64,000 nt of DNA from NCBI RefSeq assembly GCF_004342065.1, contig NZ_SLZU01000002.1:310001-374000 (forward strand). Direction: 5' to 3'. The position numbers and the translations under genes are program-made. Shown here one piece after another: positions 37,208-44,687 of this stretch (positions within the stretch are counted from its first letter, which is position 1; every line of letters starts with the position of its first letter). The notes beneath the pieces are model-generated. The model searched no databases. It had not been told where the DNA came from and saw only the letters and a list, made by a program, of their open reading frames with translations. Origin of the DNA: Primorskyibacter sedentarius. GTDB lineage: Bacteria > Pseudomonadota > Alphaproteobacteria > Rhodobacterales > Rhodobacteraceae.

Positions 37208-38155
37208 TTGCACATCAACGTTCATCTGCCGTGGTGGGTCAGGAATCTGCCGGAACAGTCCCGATTTCTGGAGGGGCAACGTTTCTTCAACCACCTCGTT
37301 GATGCGTTGATGAAGGATCCCGACATCGTTTTGACCGTCTCGAAAAAACCGGTCAGGGCGCAGTTCTACGGCCCGGAAACCTACTGTCTTAACCATCACA
37401 GGTCCTTCACACGCAAACGGAACCTGAACGTCAAAGACGCCTATCTGCGCGGCTTTTTCTATGTCGATCAGAAAGGCTATTCAGGCTGGTCAGAGATCGC
37501 CTCGCGCACGTTCGACCCCGCTGCCATTGATGGTGATGCCGCCCGTGCGTATTTCCTGAACAAGCTGTGGAAGCCGTTTCTTCAACCCGGCAAGAGCAAA
37601 TACCCGCAGCCCGACACTACGCCCAAGCTTCCCGAAGAGTTCGTTCTTGTCCCCTTGCAGGTGCCCGGAGATCAGGTGCTGAAGCTTGCGTTCTTTTCAC
37701 AGGAGCGGCTTTTGAAGACCTTGATTGATCAGCCGAAACTGCCCGTCGTCATAAAGCTGCATCCGGTGGCGCAAAAAGACCATCCTGACTATTGCGAGAC
37801 CATCAAAGGGCTGCATGACCCCGACAAGGGCGTCTTCGTGGTTGATGGTCACCTTCACAGGATGATCGAGGCCGCGCGGGCGGTTGTCTGCACAAATTCC
37901 GGCGCAGGTCTCGAGGCGATTTTGTTGAACCGTCCGGTCATCACCTGCGGAAAAACAGATTATCATCATCTGGCGGATGTCGTCCGAAACCCGAGTGATC
38001 TTTGGCCGACAATCATGAAGGCTACTCCCCCAGCCGAGGACATCATGCATCGCTATGCGAAATGGTTCTTTGGCGAGATGTTGATTGATACCCATCAAAG
38101 CCCTGAAATCTGGGTGGCCGAAGTCATGCGACGCATCAGGGCCTCGGGAAACTGA
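37208..38155 (+). CDS. Capsular-polysaccharide-type glycosyltransferase (KpsC/KpsS-like)
   Basis: A 315-aa protein whose C-terminal half has VVIKLHPVAQKDHP and VVCTNSGAGLEAILLNRPVITCGKTDYHHLAD (split here: VVCTNSGAGLEAI and RPVITCGKTDYHHL). These are the signature of KpsC/KpsS capsule proteins, which are beta-Kdo transferases acting on a lipid anchor. The N-terminal half is less recognisable. The start appears to be a TTG at 37208 after AGGGGGCG. No capsule genes are nearby, so the acceptor and sugar are unknown. It stands alone between the glycogen operon and xsc. Confidence 0.6.
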   Translation: MHINVHLPWWVRNLPEQSRFLEGQRFFNHLVDALMKDPDIVLTVSKKPVRAQFYGPETYCLNHHRSFTRKRNLNVKDAYLRGFFYVDQKGYSGWSEIASRTFDPAAIDGDAARAYFLNKLWKPFLQPGKSKYPQPDTTPKLPEEFVLVPLQVPGDQVLKLAFFSQERLLKTLIDQPKLPVVIKLHPVAQKDHPDYCETIKGLHDPDKGVFVVDGHLHRMIEAARAVVCTNSGAGLEAILLNRPVITCGKTDYHHLADVVRNPSDLWPTIMKATPPAEDIMHRYAKWFFGEMLIDTHQSPEIWVAEVMRRIRASGN

Positions 38156-38312
38156 AGGGAGGGTCGGGTTTTGTCCGGTTTGAACATCAGGGCCAAGGTG
38201 GACTTGCAGCATGAATTGGCTGGTTCTAATGATGCGCTAAACTGGCTATATCCTAGTGGCCTTACTGGCCCTATCGGGAAGCCTCTTGCAACTATAGCAT
38301 CCGCGCGAAAAC

Positions 38313-38330
38313 CGCCGCTGTGCAGCGGCG
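38313..38330 (+). promoter_or_regulatory. Hairpin in the xsc leader
   Basis: CGCCGCTG (38313-38320) pairs with CAGCGGCG (38323-38330) in a tight stem-loop ending 10 bases before the AAGGAG ribosome-binding site of xsc. It could be an attenuator, an mRNA-stabilising stem or the end of an upstream transcript. No leader peptide is evident. Confidence 0.4.
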
Positions 38331-38353
38331 CCAATCTCTTAAGGAGTCCCAGG

Positions 38354-40132
38354 ATGAAAATGACGGTCGAAGAAGCCTTCGTGAAGGTGCTCCAGCGTCA
38401 CGGGATTGAAGACGCTTTCGGTATCATCGGATCGGCATTCATGCCGATTTCCGATCTGTTCCCCAAGGCGGGCATCAATTTCTGGGACTGCGCGCATGAA
38501 GGTTCTGGCGGGATGATGGCGGATGGCTACACCCGCGCATCCGGCAAGATGTCGATGATGATCGCGCAGAACGGTCCCGGTATCACCAACTTCGTGACGG
38601 CGGTGAAAACGGCCTATTGGAACCACACGCCGCTGCTTCTGGTGACGCCGCAGGCCGCCAACAAGACCATCGGTCAGGGGGGCTTTCAGGAAGTCGAACA
38701 GATGGCGCTCTTCCGGGATATGGTCGCCTATCAGGAAGAAGTCCGCGATCCGTCCCGCGTGGCAGAGGTGTTGACGCGGGTGATTTCCAAGGCGTGGCAG
38801 GCGTCTGCGCCCGCGCAGATCAACATGCCGCGCGATTACTGGACGCAAGTGATCGATATCGAGATTCCGGAGCCGATCAATTTTGAACGGCCCTCCGGGG
38901 GGGAGCAATCTGTTGCCGAGGCGGCGGCCCTGCTGGACAGTGCAAAGAACCCGGTGATCCTGAACGGCGCGGGCGTGGTTCTTTCCGATGGCGGCATTGC
39001 CGCGTCCATGGAGCTGGCCGAACGGCTGGAGGCACCGGTCTGTGTGGGTTACCAGCACAATGACGCTTTTCCCGGCGGGCACCCGCTCTTTGCCGGGCCG
39101 TTGGGCTATAACGGGTCCAAGGCGGCGATGGAGCTGATCCGTGCCGCGGATGTGGTGCTGTGCCTTGGGACACGCTTGAACCCGTTTTCAACATTGCCGG
39201 GCTATGGCATGGAATACTGGCCTGCGAATGCCAAGATCATCCAAGTGGACATCAACCCTGACCGGATCGGGCTGACCAAGAAGATCTCGGTCGGTATTGT
39301 AGGTGACGCCGCCAAGGTTGCGCGTGGGATCCTGTCGCAACTGTCCGAAACGGCTGGCGATGAAGGCCGCGCGGAACGGAGGAGCAGGATTTCCGAGACG
39401 AAATCCAAATGGCAGCAGCAGCTCAGCTCCATGGACCATGAGGATGACGATCCGGGCACGAGCTGGAACGAGCGCGCCCGCGCCGACAAGCCTGACTGGA
39501 TGAGCCCCCGCATGGCATGGCGTGCGATCCAGAGTGCTTTGCCGCGCGATGCGATCATCTCGTCCGATATCGGCAATAACTGTGCAATCGGCAACGCCTA
39601 CCCGTCGTTTGACGAACCCCGGAAATACCTCGCACCCGGCCTGTTCGGGCCCTGCGGATACGGTCTGCCAGCTGTGATCGGCGCCAAGATTGCCTGTCCG
39701 GATGTGCCGGTCGTTGGGTTCGCAGGCGACGGTGCCTTTGGGATCGCGGTGACAGAGCTGACAGCGATCGGGCGGCCCGAATGGCCCGCCATCACCATGG
39801 TCGTGTTCCGCAATTACCAGTGGGGCGCGGAAAAGCGCAACTCGACCCTTTGGTATGATGACAATTTTGTCGGGACAGAGCTGGACGACGGCGTCAGCTA
39901 TGCCGGTATTGCGCAGGCCTGCGGTTTGCAGGGCGTGCAAGCGCGTACAATGGACGAGCTGCGCGCCGCGCTGGACAAGGCGGTCAAGGACCAGATGAAG
40001 GAAGGCAAGACCACCCTGATCGAGGCGCTGATCAACCAAGAGCTGGGCGAACCCTTCCGCCGGGATGCGATGAAGAAACCCGTTGAAGTGGCAGGCATCG
40101 ACGCTGCGGACATGAAGCGACAGAAGGTCTGA
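38354..40132 (+). CDS. xsc: Sulfoacetaldehyde acetyltransferase
   Basis: Thiamine-diphosphate enzyme that converts sulfoacetaldehyde and phosphate into acetyl phosphate and sulfite, the central desulfonation step for taurine and related C2 sulfonates. The 592-aa protein has the Xsc start GIIGSAFMPISDLFP, FWDCAHEGSGGMMADGYTRA (TPP Glu) and FRNYQWGAEKRN. The TPP-binding GDGAFGIAVTELTAIGRP follows the GDG motif. ATG 38354 lies 7 nt after AAGGAG; the longer open frame upstream is not family-like. The convergent pta gene provides the next step. Confidence 0.95.
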   Translation: MKMTVEEAFVKVLQRHGIEDAFGIIGSAFMPISDLFPKAGINFWDCAHEGSGGMMADGYTRASGKMSMMIAQNGPGITNFVTAVKTAYWNHTPLLLVTPQAANKTIGQGGFQEVEQMALFRDMVAYQEEVRDPSRVAEVLTRVISKAWQASAPAQINMPRDYWTQVIDIEIPEPINFERPSGGEQSVAEAAALLDSAKNPVILNGAGVVLSDGGIAASMELAERLEAPVCVGYQHNDAFPGGHPLFAGPLGYNGSKAAMELIRAADVVLCLGTRLNPFSTLPGYGMEYWPANAKIIQVDINPDRIGLTKKISVGIVGDAAKVARGILSQLSETAGDEGRAERRSRISETKSKWQQQLSSMDHEDDDPGTSWNERARADKPDWMSPRMAWRAIQSALPRDAIISSDIGNNCAIGNAYPSFDEPRKYLAPGLFGPCGYGLPAVIGAKIACPDVPVVGFAGDGAFGIAVTELTAIGRPEWPAITMVVFRNYQWGAEKRNSTLWYDDNFVGTELDDGVSYAGIAQACGLQGVQARTMDELRAALDKAVKDQMKEGKTTLIEALINQELGEPFRRDAMKKPVEVAGIDAADMKRQKV

Positions 40133-40142
40133 TAGACGTCGT

Positions 40143-40204
40143 GCCCCGGGCTTGACCCGGGGCCTATTGGACAGACGCGCGAGGCCCCGGGTCAAGCCCG
40201 GGGC
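40143..40204. repeat. Double-hairpin inverted repeat between xsc and pta
   Basis: Two 22-base arms (40143-40164 and 40183-40204) are perfect reverse complements around an 18-base spacer. Each arm is itself a small hairpin, CCCCGGG-cttga-CCCGGGG. The whole can form one long stem or two short ones, and can terminate both convergent genes. The arm sequence resembles a short palindrome I recall as frequent between genes of alphaproteobacteria, so it may be a member of a dispersed repeat family; it occurs only here in this window. Confidence 0.8.
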
Positions 40205-40208
40205 GGGG

Positions 40209-41063
40209 TCACTTGTCCAACGCGATGGTCACAGCTGTCGCAGCGACGATGTCTGTGGCCGAGGCGCCGCGGCTCAGGTCACAGACCGGGCGTCGGAAGC
40301 CTTGCAGATGCGGTCCAAGCGCCTGTGCGCCCGCCAGTTCCTGGCAGAGTTTATATGCGATGTTGCCGGCATCCAGAGAAGGGAAGATCAACACGTTGGC
40401 ATCACCTCCGTCCACCCCTTTACGTGCCGCGATTGCCGGGTTCAGCGCCGCGTCGCCCTGTATGGGGCCAAGAAAACCCGTCGCATTGGCGGCCGTTCGA
40501 ACCGTCTCGACGCTGTTTCCAGCGCCGCTGGTTCCGGTCGAGAAGGACAGAAGGGCAACCTTCGCAAATCCCATCAACGCCTGGGCTGACGCGGCAGAGG
40601 CGCGCGCGATATCGGCGAGCTCTTCGGCGTCTGGGGCCACATTCGCGCCGCAATCCGCAAAGATGATCTCCCTCCCGTCCGGAAACAGCATCACGAAGAA
40701 GGAAGAAGGCGTCGAGACACCCTCTGCAAGGCCGATGCAAATACTGGCGGCCTCGATCACCCGGCGGGTGGGAAATTCGACACCGGCGACCATGGCATCT
40801 GCGTCGCCCGCCGCCACCATGGCAGCGGCCCGAAACAGCGGCTTGGCCAGCATGCGCCGGGCAATGGCCTCTTTCATGCCGCGCGCCGCGATCAGGGCTT
40901 CGACATGGGCCTCTGTGGGGTCTGCCGGGGCCAGCGGCTCTGCCAGCCCTTCGCGTCGCAGCGTGTCGCACGCCTCTGCCACGCGTGGATCTTCAATCTC
41001 GGGGAAGACAACCCGTGCACGGCGCGCCCGCGCCAATTCGAATGCGGTATCAAGGACCGGCAT
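40209..41063 (-). CDS. pta: Phosphate acetyltransferase (compact)
   Basis: Converts acetyl phosphate and CoA to acetyl-CoA, completing the Xsc route. PTA_PTB-family segments are visible: VVFPEIEDPRVAEA, ADAMVAGVEFPTRRVIEA, MLFPDGREIIFADCG, LSFSTGTSG and the C-terminal VLIFPSLDAGNIAYKL. At 284 aa it is shorter than the usual 320-330; the shortening is in the N-terminal part after GLAEPLA. It is convergent with xsc and divergent from the citrate synthase gene with only 33 bp between, so acetyl-CoA production and use are encoded together. Confidence 0.92.
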   Translation of the reverse strand: MPVLDTAFELARARRARVVFPEIEDPRVAEACDTLRREGLAEPLAPADPTEAHVEALIAARGMKEAIARRMLAKPLFRAAAMVAAGDADAMVAGVEFPTRRVIEAASICIGLAEGVSTPSSFFVMLFPDGREIIFADCGANVAPDAEELADIARASAASAQALMGFAKVALLSFSTGTSGAGNSVETVRTAANATGFLGPIQGDAALNPAIAARKGVDGGDANVLIFPSLDAGNIAYKLCQELAGAQALGPHLQGFRRPVCDLSRGASATDIVAATAVTIALDK

Positions 41064-41096
41064 GACACTCCCCCATTTTCAGTTCTGGAGACATTG

Positions 41097-42233
41097 ATGA
41101 CTGATGACGTAAAGATCAACAGGGGCCTTAAGGGCATCTATTTCGAACGTTCCGGCGTCAGTCTGATCGATGGCGCAAAGGGGGAGTTGCTGTATCGTGG
41201 CTACACGATCCACGATCTGGCGGAGCATTCGACCTTTGAAGAGGTGTGCTACCTTCTGATCCATGGCGAATTGCCGACCGCCGATGAATTGGCCGCATTT
41301 GATGCAGAGCTGAAAGCCGCGCGTCATCTGCCGTCGCAGGTCCATGACATCATCTTTGCGTGCAAGGACGGCCATCCGATGGACGTGCTGCGGACGGCGG
41401 TCTCGGCGCTGGCCGCACTTGAGGACGACAGCCAGACCACCGGCGAGGAGGCTTTCTTGCGCAATGGCATCAGGCTGACCGCACAGGTGCCGATGATCAT
41501 CGCCGCGCATGAGGCGATCCGCAATGGTCGTGACCCGGTCGCGCCTGACCCGAACCTGTCGCATGCCGCGAACTGGCTTTGGATGCTGAAGGGCGAAAAG
41601 CCTTCCGAAGACGCTGCGCGGCTGGCCGATGTGGACCTGATCCTGCATGCCGAACATGGCGCCAATGCAAGCGCCTTTGCTGCCCGTGTCACGGTCGGGA
41701 CAGAGGCGAACCTGCATGGCGCCATCGTTACGGCGCTTAGCACCCTGGCAGGCCCGGCGCATGGCGGCGCGGCCGAAGATGTCATGAAGATGGTCAAGGA
41801 AATCGGCAGCCCCGAAAATGCGGCCGCCTATGTCAAAGCCAAGCGCAGCAACCGCGAGGCCGTGACCGGCTTTGGTCACCGTGTCTATCGCGCCGAGGAC
41901 CCGCGTGCGCGTCACATGCGCGAAGGCGTGCGCAAACTGGGCGAAGAAATGGGTGCGCCGGAATGGTACGAGATCTTGCAAGGCGTCGTCGAGGCGATGA
42001 AGCCCTATGCGCGACACGGGCTGAATGTGAATGTCGATTTCTATTCGGGCGTCATTTACCAACTGCATGGTATCCCGATGGACCTTTACGTGCCGATCTT
42101 TGCGATTGGTCGCATGCCGGGATGGATTGTGCAGTGTCTGGAACAGCAGCGCAGCAATATCCTCATCCGTCCGCTGACGCTGTACAACGGCCCGGATGTC
42201 AGGCCCTACGTCCCAGTGGGTCAGCGCGGCTAG
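41097..42233 (+). CDS. Citrate synthase / 2-methylcitrate synthase family protein
   Basis: Condenses acetyl-CoA (or propionyl-CoA) with oxaloacetate. The 378-aa protein is the short form similar to PrpC and to Gram-positive citrate synthases. Catalytic residues appear in LILHAEHGANASAFA (His), GPAHGGAAEDV (His) and NVNVDFYSGVIYQ (Asp), with FGHRVYRAEDPRA at the substrate site. GGAG precedes the ATG at 41097; the open frame before that overlaps pta and is not coding. Its place beside xsc and pta suggests it draws off acetyl-CoA, but a methylcitrate role cannot be excluded. Confidence 0.9.
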   Translation: MTDDVKINRGLKGIYFERSGVSLIDGAKGELLYRGYTIHDLAEHSTFEEVCYLLIHGELPTADELAAFDAELKAARHLPSQVHDIIFACKDGHPMDVLRTAVSALAALEDDSQTTGEEAFLRNGIRLTAQVPMIIAAHEAIRNGRDPVAPDPNLSHAANWLWMLKGEKPSEDAARLADVDLILHAEHGANASAFAARVTVGTEANLHGAIVTALSTLAGPAHGGAAEDVMKMVKEIGSPENAAAYVKAKRSNREAVTGFGHRVYRAEDPRARHMREGVRKLGEEMGAPEWYEILQGVVEAMKPYARHGLNVNVDFYSGVIYQLHGIPMDLYVPIFAIGRMPGWIVQCLEQQRSNILIRPLTLYNGPDVRPYVPVGQRG

Positions 42234-42298
42234 GCCATGTCGCCCTTGGCACGGAATGCCGAGGGCGCCAAGATTTGCAGCTTCAGGCGCGGCCGGAA

Positions 42299-42943
42299 CT
42301 ACTTTGTCTTCCAGCTGTCCAGCCAGCGGCGGAACCGGCCACGGCTTTCGGCAACGCGGTCGCCCGCAGCTTCAAAGCTGTCGCCCATGTCTTCCAGCAC
42401 CGGATCTATCCGCGCGCGGCGGAACCTGCGCCAGCGCACCCAGATCGCCCAGACGAAGGCGAAGAAGATCACCAGAATGATGATGCTGACCCACGGGATG
42501 ATGGTCACATCCGGCCCATCGACGGGTTTGATGGCGACGGCATTGGGGAAGATCGACAATTGCCTGCTTCGCCATCCGTAATGGGTGATCGATACCCAAC
42601 GCGGATTGTCGCGCGTTGAAATGGCATCATTCGCCTCGGTATACAGGTTTGCCGTGTCGAACTTGAAATAGGGCGGCCAGCGCCAGCCGGTATCCTCGTT
42701 GCGGTACACTGCCGGGTCGCCGTTCGGGCGCACCGCCTGAATGAACTGCACATCGCGGTTCACCAGAGATTCGGCCTGATCATCGGGAACGGACCAGAAG
42801 ATCCGCGTCCAGTCACCCAGATCCTGCCGTTCTTCGTAGGTGTTCACGATGCGGACGACGTCGTGCTGCGGCAGCGTATAGTGAAAGAAGGCCGCGATCA
42901 GCAGCCAGAACGTTCCCCAGAATACCCACTTCACATAGCCCAT
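42299..42943 (-). CDS. DUF1523-like membrane protein
   Basis: A 214-aa protein with an N-terminal transmembrane helix (WVFWGTFWLLIAAFFHYTL), a periplasmic region of about 110 residues containing NTYEERQDLGDWTRIFW and GWRWPPYFKFDTANL, then a second helix (WVSIIILVIFFAFVWAIW) and a basic cytoplasmic tail. This fits the DUF1523 family of Rhodobacterales, of unknown function. The start is ATG 42943, 9 nt after GAAGGGAG; an in-frame GTG overlaps that site. It is the last gene of a three-gene leftward group. Confidence 0.75.
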   Translation of the reverse strand: MGYVKWVFWGTFWLLIAAFFHYTLPQHDVVRIVNTYEERQDLGDWTRIFWSVPDDQAESLVNRDVQFIQAVRPNGDPAVYRNEDTGWRWPPYFKFDTANLYTEANDAISTRDNPRWVSITHYGWRSRQLSIFPNAVAIKPVDGPDVTIIPWVSIIILVIFFAFVWAIWVRWRRFRRARIDPVLEDMGDSFEAAGDRVAESRGRFRRWLDSWKTK

Positions 42944-42957
42944 AACCGGCACTCCCT

Positions 42958-43221
42958 TCAGTGGTTCACGACATAGATGATCGTCCCGACGATGACCACC
43001 GGAATGACATAGACTGCCAGGATCAGCTTGCGCCGCAGCGAGCTGTCATAGTCCTTCAGACCGTCGCGGACAAAACTGTCCTTGTCTCCGGTCATGCCCT
43101 CTTCGTGCCATTGGTGTTCAAGCTTGCTGCGGCGGACCGACCGGGAATAAAACGACACACCGATATAGATGGCCGTCAGGATGACAAATCCGATAATCAG
43201 AAAACGGGCCAATCCCAGCAT
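42958..43221 (-). CDS. Small two-helix membrane protein, unknown function
   Basis: An 87-aa protein with hydrophobic helices at about residues 4-24 (LARFLIIGFVILTAIYIGV) and 66-84 (LILAVYVIPVVIVGTIIYV) and a charged middle. I do not recognise a family. It lies 3 nt after the 447-aa gene and 14 nt before the DUF1523-like gene, so the three are almost certainly cotranscribed and may form a membrane complex. Confidence 0.7.
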   Translation of the reverse strand: MLGLARFLIIGFVILTAIYIGVSFYSRSVRRSKLEHQWHEEGMTGDKDSFVRDGLKDYDSSLRRKLILAVYVIPVVIVGTIIYVVNH

Positions 43222-43224
43222 GTC

Positions 43225-44568
43225 TTACCTCCCAACAGCGCCCCAGGGGCCAACTCGTGTCACAATATCGTCGCGCGGCGGCGCGGGTTCTTCCATGGGC
43301 GCGTCACGATGCCCGAACAGCGCATCCCGCGCGCCTGCCTTGTCCACCTGATACTCGCGATCAAGGAAATCGACAACGTAGGACTTCTTGGTGTCGGTCC
43401 AGCTGGCGTAAAGCCTGTAGAACAGCTGCTTGTGACAGATGAAAAGCTGGCGGATGTCCATCGGGGCAAGCTCTGCCAACAGCATGTTCACAAGGTCCCG
43501 GTCGGCGTGGTCGGCGGCGCGCAATGTCAGGAAATAGGCCGGATGCTGGGAACTGATGCGCGGCCAGTCGCCAAGCCCCTCGGCCCAGGAGGCCAGCGCG
43601 TTCAGCCCGTGCCATTCCTCGGGCAGACGGGAGGCATGGCTGCGCGCAAGTATGCGGATGTCGCGCCGCGTGGCGCCGGTCAGGTCCATGCCTGCGTCTT
43701 GCGCCGCATCCACCACGATGAAGTCCATCTTCTGGCGCAGGATCGCTGCGGCGTCGATGCCACGCGCCTTGGTGATCGGCTCTACCAACCCGTTGAGGTC
43801 CAGGAATTTCGCGATGCGGTTCCGCTCTGACATATCAAAGACGTATTTGATCGGCACATCGCCCAGCTGCGTCTTGTCGCCCGCGCAAATCGCCGCCGGA
43901 TGCTCCACACCGCGAAAGATGTAGACACCGCCGAAATGGGCTGTCCAGAAATTGTCTTGCTGAAACTCCATATCCTTCAGCCGGACGGGGTTGCGCACAA
44001 CATCGCCCGTACGTTTCGCAACACCGATCATTTCGGCGATCAGCACGTCATCGAACCAGGCGTCCTGTTCGGTCTTGAACCGGTTCACCATCTGCGCCAG
44101 CCGTTCAGCGTCATGCACAGTGCCTTTTGTCGTGTCCGCCTCGATCCGGATCTTGCGAATGTCGAACAGGCGGCGCGGGTCCTCGACGTCATGGACAGAG
44201 TTCACCAGCTCGCCGCCCACCGCGTCGCGGGCGCATAGCGCAAAAAGCTGCGCCTCGTTTTCCTCGATGAATTGCCGCAGGATGCCGCGACAGGTCGAGA
44301 ATTTTGCGTTGAGCAGGGGTGCGGTCTTTTGCGAGGTGCTCAGCAGGATGAACTGCCGGTTCACCCCGTTGTGGTTGAGGTAGAGATGGTCGCCAAGCTC
44401 GTCGCCCACCTCGGGCGAATAGCCCGAAATGTCGATGTGAAAATCCGCCAGCGCGGTCTTCTTGCCGGTCAGATGCACCAGCGCGCGATTGTAGCGCTCT
44501 ACCAGCGCGGGCGAGTCGACATGGATCAGGTTACCGAACATCAGCCCCTTTTCGATCAGGCGTTTCAT
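43225..44568 (-). CDS. Conserved protein of unknown function (possibly DUF6638)
   Basis: A 447-aa soluble protein with no signal peptide or membrane helix. It begins MKRLIEKGLMFGNLIHVDSP, and I associate this type with roseobacter proteins labelled DUF6638; no catalytic motif is visible. AGGAG lies 7 nt before the ATG at 44568, while the open frame upstream has no such site. It heads a leftward group with two small membrane proteins. The same strand, tight packing and unknown character link it with the AAA+ operon at 49531-54827 beyond the transketolase cassette. Confidence 0.75.
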   Translation of the reverse strand: MKRLIEKGLMFGNLIHVDSPALVERYNRALVHLTGKKTALADFHIDISGYSPEVGDELGDHLYLNHNGVNRQFILLSTSQKTAPLLNAKFSTCRGILRQFIEENEAQLFALCARDAVGGELVNSVHDVEDPRRLFDIRKIRIEADTTKGTVHDAERLAQMVNRFKTEQDAWFDDVLIAEMIGVAKRTGDVVRNPVRLKDMEFQQDNFWTAHFGGVYIFRGVEHPAAICAGDKTQLGDVPIKYVFDMSERNRIAKFLDLNGLVEPITKARGIDAAAILRQKMDFIVVDAAQDAGMDLTGATRRDIRILARSHASRLPEEWHGLNALASWAEGLGDWPRISSQHPAYFLTLRAADHADRDLVNMLLAELAPMDIRQLFICHKQLFYRLYASWTDTKKSYVVDFLDREYQVDKAGARDALFGHRDAPMEEPAPPRDDIVTRVGPWGAVGR

Positions 44569-44687
44569 GGCGGTCTCCTGTTGGGCGGGGCCCTGACCCG
44601 CGCTGCCCCTGTTCGGACAATGACGCAGCAACACTAAGGCTTTGGCGGCGCACTTGCCAAGGTTGGTTCAGATGTGGGCACTGATGG

